Assembly: GCA_009787075.1 (NCBI GenBank)
Contig: WRGS01000151.1
Coordinates: 1 to 7,236 of the forward strand
Length of the DNA: 7,236 bases
Direction: 5' to 3'
Source: Paludibacter sp.
GTDB taxonomy: Bacteria > Bacteroidota > Bacteroidia > Bacteroidales > Paludibacteraceae
A program made the position numbers and the translations under genes. The notes under the pieces were generated by a model. It was given only the letters and a program-made list of their open reading frames with translations, had not been told where the DNA came from and made no database searches. Shown here piece by piece: positions 1-6,293 of the stretch; the stretch's first letter is position 1, and every line of letters starts with the position of its first letter.

Positions 1-2211
1 AACAATTTGATAAACACGGATTTAAGTTGGATAATTCCCGACAAAAAAGAAAATTCCGCTCACGTTTTGTTCGACACAAAACTTGCCAAAACCAACGACG
101 GCGCGCTTACCGCTTACACCTACATTAAACCAACACAAGTTGTAATTTTCGATTCGCTGTGGAATGTCGGCGCAAGTTCGGTGGAGTGGTCGGAAAATAA
201 AAAACTGATAATCAACAATTTCACCATAAAAAACAATGAACAGTCACTCGCAATAGACGGCGAGGCTTCAAATTCTGCTGACGACAAAATAAATGTTAAT
301 TTGCACCGCTTGGATTTGGAAGGCATTCTTAACATTGTCGGGCTTAAAGGCATCGACTTTGGAGGTATGACCAGCGGCAAAATTGAGGTTTCAAACACAT
401 TTTCAAAGCCTATTTTTATTGCAAATTTATCGGTTGACGGGGCAACGATGAACCAAATGCCAATTGGAAATGCGAAACTTTTTTCAACTTACAACGAAAA
501 TGCCAACAGCATAGTTATAGATGGGATTTTTATCAAGCAAAACATTGATACTCTTATTGTTGCCAAAGGAAATTATTTTATAAAAAACGATTCGCTTGAT
601 TTGTCGTTCAACGCGCGCGGAGTTGGAATAAGTTTTTTAAATCAGTATTTTCAAGATGTAGTTAACAATGTTGATGGTCAAGGATTTGGCAAACTGCGGC
701 TTTTTGGAAAAACCAAAAATTTAGGATTTAAAGGAGATATTTTTGTAAAAGAAGGAACTGCAACTGTTGCGCTTTTGAACACAACATATACTTTTAACGA
801 TACGGTTTATTTGCGTCCTAAAAATTTGTCTGTCAAAAATTTACGTCTTTTTGATAACGAAAAAAATCAGGCGGTTGCATCGGGGCAAATGCAGCATACA
901 GGAATGTTTCAGCATCCTGTTTTCGATTTTAAAATTCAGGCAACAAATCTGCTTTCGCTCAACACGCAATCGGGCAACAATGAGTATTTTTTTGGAAAAA
1001 TTTATGCCGATGGAACTGTGCAAATAAAAGGAAATGAGCGAATTGCCAATTTTACTGTCAATGCTGTTTCAAAACCGCGTTCCAAACTTTATATCCGAAT
1101 GCAAAACACTTACACCGCTACCGACAACGGTTTTATCAGTTTTGTAAATCATAATGAAAAAACCGACAGTCAAGCGGTTGAAACGCCTAAAAATCCAGAT
1201 TTTCAAATGCTTACGCACGTAATTATGCAAGTGGAAGTTACGCCTGATGCCGAAGTTGAGTTGATAGTTGACCCAAAATCGGGCGATTTGATTAATGCCA
1301 AAGGCGCGGGCGATTTGCGGCTCGATTTTGATTCGCGCTCATCAGATATGAAACTTTTTGGAACTTACACTATTTCAAACGGTTATTATCTTTTTTCCAT
1401 ACAGGATATTATTCGTAAAGAATTTGAAATAGAAAACGGCAGTTCAATTGCGTGGTCGGGCGATATGCGCAACGCAAATGTAAATATTCGCGGAATTTAT
1501 TCACTGTCAGCATATTTGCGCGATTTGCTTGATGCAAACGATTCGGAGAACAAGCGCGCGACAGTGCCTGTGAATTGCGTTTTACACCTGACCGACAATT
1601 TGATGAGCCCAACAATAACCCTCGACCTTGAATTGCCGCAAAGCGATGCCACATTGCAACAAATTGTTAAAAATGTGGTAAATACACAGGAAATGATGAA
1701 CCGTGAAATTGTTTCGCTGCTGCTGATGGGGCGTTTTTACAAACCAGAATATCTTAATTCTGCTAATAATCAGGCAAATACAGGCAACGAAGCCCTTTCT
1801 TTTGCCGCAGCAACCCTCAGCGGACTTATTTCTCGAATTTCGCAAAGCAGCAATTTTTCAGTTGGCTTTGGAGTTAATGCAACCGAGCAAAATCAGGAAT
1901 ATACTGCAACAATCAATTACAAAATAAACGACCGCATTGTTATAAATGGAAACATCGGCTATCAGAACGATGTGGCTTACAACAACAGCGCTTCGCGCTT
2001 TATTAGAGATTTTGATTTTGAATACAAACTTACTTCCAACGGAAAATTGCTTTTCAGAGCGTACAACCACACTGTCGACCGACTTGGCAGCCCGAAAGAA
2101 TCGCAAGGATTGGGTTTTGCATACCGCGAAGATTTCAACAGCGTTAGCGATATGATGAATTTTTACCTGAAAAAACTTACAGGAATTTTCAAAACGAAAA
2201 AGAAAAAATAA
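1..2211 (+). CDS. tamB: TamB-like translocation/assembly module protein, C-terminal part (5' end outside window)
   Basis: The reading frame is open from base 1 (AAC AAT TTG...), so the gene starts upstream; the TTG at position 7 is not a credible start. About 736 residues are visible, roughly the C-terminal half of a Bacteroidota TamB, which usually exceeds 1,400 residues. Most of the sequence is repetitive beta-strand, as expected of the long hydrophobic-groove beta-helix that spans the periplasm. The C-terminal TamB (DUF490) domain is recognisable: the segment with VDPKSGDLINAKGAGDLRL (about 1267-1326), GTYTISNGYYLFSIQDII (about 1360-1413), a PVNC..LHLTDNLMSPTITLDLELP stretch (about 1567-1640), and the EIVSLLLMGRFY motif (about 1705-1740). 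It ends in amphipathic strands and a Lys-rich tail (KTKKKK). The family works with a BamA-type Omp85 protein in outer-membrane protein or lipid transport; in Bacteroidota that partner gene often lies just upstream, which cannot be seen here. The frame is intact to its TAA stop. Family assignment is firm; the exact cargo is unknown. Confidence 0.9.
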   Translation, partial: NNLINTDLSWIIPDKKENSAHVLFDTKLAKTNDGALTAYTYIKPTQVVIFDSLWNVGASSVEWSENKKLIINNFTIKNNEQSLAIDGEASNSADDKINVNLHRLDLEGILNIVGLKGIDFGGMTSGKIEVSNTFSKPIFIANLSVDGATMNQMPIGNAKLFSTYNENANSIVIDGIFIKQNIDTLIVAKGNYFIKNDSLDLSFNARGVGISFLNQYFQDVVNNVDGQGFGKLRLFGKTKNLGFKGDIFVKEGTATVALLNTTYTFNDTVYLRPKNLSVKNLRLFDNEKNQAVASGQMQHTGMFQHPVFDFKIQATNLLSLNTQSGNNEYFFGKIYADGTVQIKGNERIANFTVNAVSKPRSKLYIRMQNTYTATDNGFISFVNHNEKTDSQAVETPKNPDFQMLTHVIMQVEVTPDAEVELIVDPKSGDLINAKGAGDLRLDFDSRSSDMKLFGTYTISNGYYLFSIQDIIRKEFEIENGSSIAWSGDMRNANVNIRGIYSLSAYLRDLLDANDSENKRATVPVNCVLHLTDNLMSPTITLDLELPQSDATLQQIVKNVVNTQEMMNREIVSLLLMGRFYKPEYLNSANNQANTGNEALSFAAATLSGLISRISQSSNFSVGFGVNATEQNQEYTATINYKINDRIVINGNIGYQNDVAYNNSASRFIRDFDFEYKLTSNGKLLFRAYNHTVDRLGSPKESQGLGFAYREDFNSVSDMMNFYLKKLTGIFKTKKKK

Positions 2212-2235
2212 ATAATTCTAACTTATTTTTATTTT

Positions 2236-3042
2236 ATGCAAAAAACAATTTTTATAACGGGCGCGAGCGCAGGCATTGGACTTGCGCTTGCAGAAATGCT
2301 GCAAAATGCTGATTACAAAGTATATGCGGCTTCAAGAAGCGGCAACTTTCCAACCGAACGCAAAAATATTTTTCCAATAAAATTAGATATAAACAACGAA
2401 CAAAGCGTAACTGCTGCGGTGGAAAAAATTTTGTCGGAAAACAAAAAAATTGATGTTTTGGTTTGCAATGCAGGCAATGGAATGGCTGGCGCAGTAGAAG
2501 ATATGACACTCGATGATGTGCGTTATCAAATGGAAACTAATTTTTTTGGAAATGTTCGATTAATTCAGCATTTTTTGCCTATTTTCAGAAAACAAAACAG
2601 CGGAAAAATAATTATTACAACATCTGTTGCGGGCGTTGTGCCTATTCCGTTTCAGAGCGCGTATTCGGCAAGCAAAGCGGCTATTATGATGTTGGCAGAT
2701 GCGATGTCAGTAGAATTAAAACCGTATAATATTCAGGTTTGCAATGTTTTGCCCGGAGATACAAAGACAAATTTTACCGCCGCGCGAATTTTTGCAGAAA
2801 AATCACAATCAGAAAATTCGCCCTATAAAGCGCGTTTTGAAAAGTCAATTTCCAAAATGGAAAAAGACGAACAAAACGGAATGCCTCCAAAGATGATTGC
2901 CCGCGCCATTTTCAAGCAAATTGAACGCAAAAAAATGCGTCAGCGGGTTGTTCCGCGCGTGGATTACAAGTTAATTTGCTGGGCTTTCGGAGTTTTACCG
3001 ACAAGATTGAAAATGTGGATAGTTGGGCTGCTTTACGGATAA
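2236..3042 (+). CDS. SDR family NAD(P)-dependent oxidoreductase
   Basis: A complete 268-residue classical short-chain dehydrogenase/reductase. The Rossmann nucleotide-binding motif TGASAGIG is at residues 8-15, D51 follows the third strand (KLDIN), and NAGNG is at 78-82. The catalytic residues are N102, S130, Y143 and K147 (YSASK), with the expected 13-residue Ser-Tyr spacing. The PG motif after strand 6 is at 173-174. R34 after the second strand (AASRS) suggests a preference for NADP(H); this is inference. The C-terminus (about 240-268) is hydrophobic and basic (RVVPRVDYKLICWAFGVLP...), so it may sit against a membrane or form a dimer surface. No signal peptide is present, so it is cytoplasmic. 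It starts 24 bases after the TamB stop with no promoter match between, so it may be co-transcribed with tamB. There is no clear Shine-Dalgarno sequence. The substrate cannot be told from sequence. Confidence 0.93.
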   Translation: MQKTIFITGASAGIGLALAEMLQNADYKVYAASRSGNFPTERKNIFPIKLDINNEQSVTAAVEKILSENKKIDVLVCNAGNGMAGAVEDMTLDDVRYQMETNFFGNVRLIQHFLPIFRKQNSGKIIITTSVAGVVPIPFQSAYSASKAAIMMLADAMSVELKPYNIQVCNVLPGDTKTNFTAARIFAEKSQSENSPYKARFEKSISKMEKDEQNGMPPKMIARAIFKQIERKKMRQRVVPRVDYKLICWAFGVLPTRLKMWIVGLLYG

Positions 3043-3419
3043 AAAATGTTGAAAACTTTGTGATATTATTTTTTAATATTTGTTGAAAAAATTTTTTGCG
3101 TTAAAAAGTTGAAAATTATAATTTTTTTTCAATTATTTTTAACCGAAATTTATACTTTTTCAATAAAAATAAAGCAAGAAATTTCTTAACTTTGCCGTTT
3201 TTAAACAATATTTTTAAAATTGTTAATTGATTGATTTATAATAGATTATAATGTTAATAAGTTTTTGAAAACATATTTTTAATTTTGATAAAATAAAAAG
3301 CAAATTTTTGATAATAAATTTTTCAACATTATCAACACTCTATTATCATCAACATTTTTTATTTTTTAAAATTAATTTATTTAATAATAATATAATGTTT
3401 GTTGAAAAGTTTTGTAATT
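3043..3419. other. Very AT-rich spacer with DnaA-box-like 9-mer cluster; candidate replication origin
   Basis: The 377 bases between the SDR and nadA contain only 54 G or C (about 14%), far below the neighbouring genes. TGTTGAAAA occurs exactly at 3047-3055, 3081-3089 and 3400-3408, and its reverse complement TTTTCAACA at 3320-3328. Related 9-mers are AGTTGAAAA (3107-3115), TGTTAATAA (3252-3260), TTATCAACA (3329-3337, abutting the previous copy) and TCATCAACA (3346-3354). TTATCAACA differs from the standard DnaA box TTATCCACA at one base. Directly after the 3320-3354 cluster comes a 43-base block with no G or C (3354-3396). Boxes beside an easily melted block are the usual arrangement of a bacterial oriC, but this could also be a regulatory region of nadA or a chance effect of base composition. 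No protein gene is apparent here. Confidence 0.4.
3187..3194 (+). promoter_or_regulatory. Bacteroidota-type -7 promoter element (TAACTTTG), possible nadA promoter
   Basis: TAACTTTG, followed by C, matches the Bacteroidota sigma-factor -7 consensus TAnnTTTG exactly. No clean TTTG -33 box is seen at the usual distance; the nearest candidate is the T-run ending in C at 3156-3161. Transcription would start near 3200 and give nadA a leader of about 220 bases that runs through the 9-mer cluster. Confidence 0.4.
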
Positions 3420-4355
3420 ATGGATAAAAAATTTTTGATTTCTAAAATAAACCGCCTGCGCAAAGAAAAAAATGCCGTTATTATGGCGCATTATTATCAA
3501 ATACCTGAAATTCAGGATATTGCTGATTTTGTTGGCGATAGTTTAGCCCTTGCGCAGCAGGCAGAAAAAACTGCAGCCGATATAATTGTACTTTGCGGAG
3601 TGTATTTTATGGGCGAAACGGCGAAAATTCTTAATCCGCGCAAAAAAGTAATAATTCCCGATGAAAACGCAGGTTGTTCGCTTGCAGACAGTTGCTCAGC
3701 CGAAGAATTTGAAAAATTTATAAAAGCGTATCCAAATCATACTGTTGTAACTTATGTTAATACTACTGCTGCGGTAAAGGCGCTTTCGGATATTACTGTT
3801 ACTTCTACAAATGCTAAAAAAATTGTGGAAAGTTTGCCAAAAGATGAGAAAATTATTTTTGCGCCCGATAAAAATCTCGGCGATTATATAAATTCTCAAA
3901 CCGGACGAAAAATGTTGCTTTGGGAAGGCGCGTGCCACGTTCACGAACAATTTTCGCTCGAAAAACTTTTAAAACTTAAAAGTCAATATCTTGATGCTCA
4001 AATACTTGCGCATCCTGAATGTAAAAAGCCGATTTTACTTGTCGCCGATTTTATAGGCAGCACTCAGGCACTTTTAAATTATTCTGAAAAATCTGAAAAA
4101 AATCAGTTTTTGGTGGCTACCGAAAGCGGCATTTTGCATCAAATGCAAAAACAAAGTCCTAAAAAGGAATTTATCCCCGTTCCGCCCGACGATTCTACCT
4201 GCGCTTGCAACGAGTGTAATTTTATGCGTTTGAATACGCTTGAAAAACTTTATGAATGTCTTTTGACGGAAAAACCAGAAATTGTGTTAGATGAAAATAT
4301 TAGAAAAAAAGCGGTTAAACCAATAAAAAAAATGTTGGAAATGAGCGGAAAATAA
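3420..4355 (+). CDS. nadA: Quinolinate synthase NadA
   Basis: NadA condenses iminoaspartate (from NadB or aspartate dehydrogenase) with dihydroxyacetone phosphate to make quinolinate, the NAD precursor, using a [4Fe-4S] cluster. The ATG at 3420 gives 311 residues (MDKKFLISKI...), the family's normal length; upstream TTG codons at 3399 and 3402 would add residues the family lacks. The three expected cluster ligands are visible: C86 (AGCSLADS), C172 (GACHVH) and C266 in the C-terminal CxCxxC (C261, C263, C266). Substrate-site motifs are also present: HYYQ (24-27), LCGVYFMGETAKIL (58-71), YVNTTA (112-117), HPEC (198-201), GST (213-215) and ATESG (233-237), then NTLEKL (272-277). All three domains of the triplicated fold are complete. 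No nadB or nadC lies beside it, so it appears to stand alone. There is no clear Shine-Dalgarno sequence. It acts in the cytoplasm. Confidence 0.97.
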   Translation: MDKKFLISKINRLRKEKNAVIMAHYYQIPEIQDIADFVGDSLALAQQAEKTAADIIVLCGVYFMGETAKILNPRKKVIIPDENAGCSLADSCSAEEFEKFIKAYPNHTVVTYVNTTAAVKALSDITVTSTNAKKIVESLPKDEKIIFAPDKNLGDYINSQTGRKMLLWEGACHVHEQFSLEKLLKLKSQYLDAQILAHPECKKPILLVADFIGSTQALLNYSEKSEKNQFLVATESGILHQMQKQSPKKEFIPVPPDDSTCACNECNFMRLNTLEKLYECLLTEKPEIVLDENIRKKAVKPIKKMLEMSGK

Positions 4356-4502
4356 TATTTATAAAAAATTGAATATTTTTTGGATATGTTTGATATTTAA
4401 CAATTTAATTTATCATAAATTTACCGAACAGAAATTCATTTTACAGTTGAAGCCATTTTTTTGTCAGCGGATTTTTATTATAAAAAAAGAAATATAGCCG
4501 AA

Positions 4503-4510
4503 TATTTTTG
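4503..4510 (+). promoter_or_regulatory. Weak -7-like element (TATTTTTG) upstream of the DUF4846 gene
   Basis: TATTTTTG fits TAnnTTTG, but the sequence is very T-rich and there is no -33 TTTG at the usual spacing, so a chance match is likely. If used, the leader would be about 110 bases. The rest of the 4356-4626 spacer shows only an AT-only weak hairpin after nadA and a 9-base inverted repeat, CGGATTTTT (4468-4476) with AAAAATCCG (4577-4585), separated by 100 bases. Confidence 0.2.
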
Positions 4511-4626
4511 TTATGCAAATGCGCGATGAAGAAAAATTAATAAGCGAAACAAAAATAATTTGGAAATAAAAATTAAAAAAATCCGTTATTAATATTTTAC
4601 AGACAAAATTAAACGCTTTATAAAAA

Positions 4627-5466
4627 ATGAAAAATTGCTGCAAACTGCTAATATTATTCTGTTTTGTTTCAGGCATTTCGTGCGCACAGCAGAAAACAAC
4701 GGAAAATTCTCAAACAGAAATTATAAATCCGCAGGGAAACACTGTCAAAACGCGGTTTAATGTCCCTGATGGTTTTGTGCGCAGGCAATATGAAGAAAAT
4801 TCTTTTGCAGCATTTTTGCAAAATTTTCCTCTCAAGCCCGCAGGTTCAAAGGTTTTTTATTTTAATGGAAATGAAAAATTTTTACAGATTCACGCTGCGG
4901 TTTTAGATATTGACATCGGCGAACAGGATTTGCAGCAATGCGCCGATGCTATTATCAGGTTGAGGGCGGAATATTTATTTAAACAGAAAAAGTATTCGGA
5001 AATTAATTTTAATCTTACCAATGGCTTTGCTGTCAGTTATTTGCGTTGGGCGGAGGGTTACAGAGTAAAAGTTGCGGGCAATAAAACTGAATGGGTAAAA
5101 ACCGCTGTATCTGACAATTCTTATAAAACTTTCAAATCGTATTTGTTCTTTGTGTTCAATTATGCAGGAACGCTTTCTCTTTCTCGTCAAATGAAAACAA
5201 AAAACTATGCCGATTTGCAGGCGGGCGATGTTTTTATACGCGGCGGCTCGCCCGGACACGCAATGATTGTTATAGACCTTGCACAAAATGCGCAAGGAAA
5301 AAAGATTTTTCTTTTAGCGCAAAGTTATATGCCAGCCCAAAGCATTCATATTGTAAAAAATTCGCAAAATTTGAATTTCGCAGCGTGGTACGAACTCAAC
5401 GAAACCGACTCAACGCTTATTACGCCTGAATGGATTTTCAAAACATCGGAATTCAAAAGTTTTTAA
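4627..5466 (+). CDS. DUF4846 family exported protein (probable lipoprotein)
   Basis: A 279-residue protein that I recognise as DUF4846, a Bacteroidota-rich family without an assigned function. The N-terminus is a signal peptide (MKN, then hydrophobic residues 7-17). C19 in GISC could be a lipidation site, though Gly at -3 is not a classic lipobox, and cleavage by signal peptidase I after A20 is also possible. The mature part has the family's signature blocks: FNVPDGFVR (44-52), FAAFLQNFPLKPAGS (60-74), AVLDIDIGEQDLQQCADAIIRLRAEY (91-116), GDVFIRGGSPGHAMIV (200-215) and LLAQSYMPAQSIHI (229-242), ending near TPEWIF (266-271). The GD...GH..IV...AQ pattern looks like the His end of NlpC/P60 or CHAP peptidases, with C105 at the start of a helix as a possible nucleophile; this is inference. 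It sits upstream of a secreted amidase, which fits a periplasmic or cell-wall role. No Shine-Dalgarno sequence is seen; the ATG is set by the signal peptide. Confidence 0.88.
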   Translation: MKNCCKLLILFCFVSGISCAQQKTTENSQTEIINPQGNTVKTRFNVPDGFVRRQYEENSFAAFLQNFPLKPAGSKVFYFNGNEKFLQIHAAVLDIDIGEQDLQQCADAIIRLRAEYLFKQKKYSEINFNLTNGFAVSYLRWAEGYRVKVAGNKTEWVKTAVSDNSYKTFKSYLFFVFNYAGTLSLSRQMKTKNYADLQAGDVFIRGGSPGHAMIVIDLAQNAQGKKIFLLAQSYMPAQSIHIVKNSQNLNFAAWYELNETDSTLITPEWIFKTSEFKSF

Positions 5467-5492
5467 AATAATTATTAGGGAACATTTAGAAA

Positions 5493-5570
5493 CGTCATTG
5501 CTATGGCGATAGCCCGAAGCAATCTATTAAAATCAATATTTTGGATTGCTTCACTGCGTTTGCAATGATG
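5493..5570. repeat. Imperfect palindromic, dispersed-repeat-like hairpin
   Basis: The left arm starts CGTCATTGC (5493-5501) and ends GAAGCAATC (5516-5524). The right arm starts GATTGCTTC (5544-5552), a perfect complement, and ends GCAATGATG (5562-5570), complementary at 8 of 9 bases. The inner parts differ in length (14 and 9 bases) and the loop is 19 bases of AT-rich DNA. Its base composition is richer in G+C than the surrounding spacer. The CATTGC...GAAGCAATC / GATTGCTTC...GCAATG layout is one I recognise as a common dispersed non-coding palindrome in bacterial genomes, from general memory and not from a search. It lies 26 bases after the DUF4846 stop and could also slow or end transcription there. 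No obvious target-site duplication flanks it. Confidence 0.7.
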
Positions 5571-5612
5571 TAAAAACAGGATATTTTATTTTAGAATTTA
5601 TAAAATAAATAT

Positions 5613-5620
5613 TATCTTTG
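5613..5620 (+). promoter_or_regulatory. Bacteroidota-type -7 promoter element (TATCTTTG), P1 of the amidase operon
   Basis: TATCTTTG followed by CA is a strong match to the -7 consensus TAnnTTTG. About 20 bases upstream lies a T-rich run (5586-5592), a weak stand-in for the -33 TTTG. Transcription would begin near 5627 and give the amidase a leader of about 67 bases. Confidence 0.5.
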
Positions 5621-5681
5621 CATTTATAAAAAACAGTTAAAATGAAACAGAGAATAAATATGTTTTAATAATTATTTATTT

Positions 5682-5689
5682 TACTTTTG
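5682..5689 (+). promoter_or_regulatory. Second -7-like element (TACTTTTG), P2 next to the amidase start
   Basis: TACTTTTG matches TAnnTTTG exactly and ends only 4 bases before the GTG start at 5694. The family's usual spacing would put the transcription start at or just beside that GTG, making an mRNA with no leader. The upstream TTTT at 5663-5666 is a poor -33 box. It may be an alternative promoter to P1 or a chance match in T-rich DNA. Confidence 0.35.
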
Positions 5690-5693
5690 CAGA

Positions 5694-6284
5694 GTGAAAC
5701 ACATTTATTTTATATTTTTATTGTTGATTACAGGTTTTTTGTCGGCTATGGCGCAAACCGATACTTTGGCTGTCAATAATTGCAGAGTAAATTTTGGACA
5801 GCGCAAGGCAAAAAACCGACAAATAGACGCAATAATTATTCATTCTACTTATTATAATTGGGACGGCGCGCCTTTTTTGCTTGAAAATATTATTTCGGTT
5901 TATAGGGCTTACGGCGTTAGCGCACATTATATTATTGACCGAAAAGGCAATGTTTTTTCGCTTGTCGGCGAGCAAAACGTGGCTTTTCATGCAGGCGCAG
6001 GAATTTTTCCCGACGGAACAACACGCGGTACAAATGAACGTTCTATTGGAATTGAATTGATGACAAGCATTTACAGCAGCCCAACGCCTGAACAAATGGA
6101 ATCGTTAGTAAAATTGGCGGCAAATATTAAGCAGCGATACAATATAAGATACATTTTGCGCCATAGCGACATTGCGCCCGACCGCAAAACCGATCCTTGG
6201 AATTTTGATTGGGAAACTTTTTTAGAAAGATTAAAACAAACAAATAGACGAATAATTTTGAAAAATTTACCATTTACTTTTTGA
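5694..6284 (+). CDS. Exported N-acetylmuramoyl-L-alanine amidase (amidase_2 / PGRP-like)
   Basis: This 196-residue protein should cleave the bond between N-acetylmuramic acid and L-alanine in peptidoglycan. Residues 1-20 form a signal peptide (basic start, hydrophobic core, AMA|Q cleavage site), so it acts in the periplasm. The amidase_2 fold follows: IIIHST (47-52), SAHYIIDRKGNVFSLV (76-91), AFHAG (97-101), SIGIEL (117-122), LRHSDIAPDRKTDPWNFDW (155-173). The zinc ligands expected from AmpD and PGRP proteins are present as H50, H157 and D167, and K165 matches the catalytic Lys of the KTDPG motif, here KTDPW. It is a stand-alone catalytic domain with no cell-wall-binding module. The GTG at 5694 is chosen because it is the only usual start in frame upstream of the hydrophobic core after the stop at 5655. 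The next gene begins 9 bases after its stop, so the two form an operon. It could serve in recycling or in wall remodelling. Confidence 0.93.
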   Translation: MKHIYFIFLLLITGFLSAMAQTDTLAVNNCRVNFGQRKAKNRQIDAIIIHSTYYNWDGAPFLLENIISVYRAYGVSAHYIIDRKGNVFSLVGEQNVAFHAGAGIFPDGTTRGTNERSIGIELMTSIYSSPTPEQMESLVKLAANIKQRYNIRYILRHSDIAPDRKTDPWNFDWETFLERLKQTNRRIILKNLPFTF

Positions 6285-6293
6285 AAAATTTAA

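Noticed and set aside
1409..2106. Minus-strand ORFs of 81-87 codons inside tamB
   Set aside because: They lie opposite a clearly coding frame, have no recognisable domains and look like shadows.
3399..3419. TTG codons at 3399 and 3402 as nadA starts
   Set aside because: They add residues not typical of NadA, overlap the TGTTGAAAA copy at 3400-3408, and the ATG at 3420 gives the normal family length.
4356..4400. Intrinsic terminator after nadA
   Set aside because: The only hairpin is A/T-only (A-run with T-run around TTGAATA) and too weak to call.
4513..4569. 18-residue ORF starting MQMRDEEKL in the nadA-DUF4846 spacer
   Set aside because: It is too short, has no recognisable family or Shine-Dalgarno site, and such ORFs arise by chance; it could be a gene remnant but nothing shows it.
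4468..4585. Inverted repeat CGGATTTTT / AAAAATCCG as ends of a small mobile element
   Set aside because: The arms are only 9 bases and mostly A/T, with no target duplication; likely chance in AT-rich DNA.
5642..5668. 8-residue ORF MKQRINMF between P1 and the amidase, as a leader peptide
   Set aside because: It has no run of regulatory codons and no attenuator hairpin after it, so a leader-peptide role is not supported.
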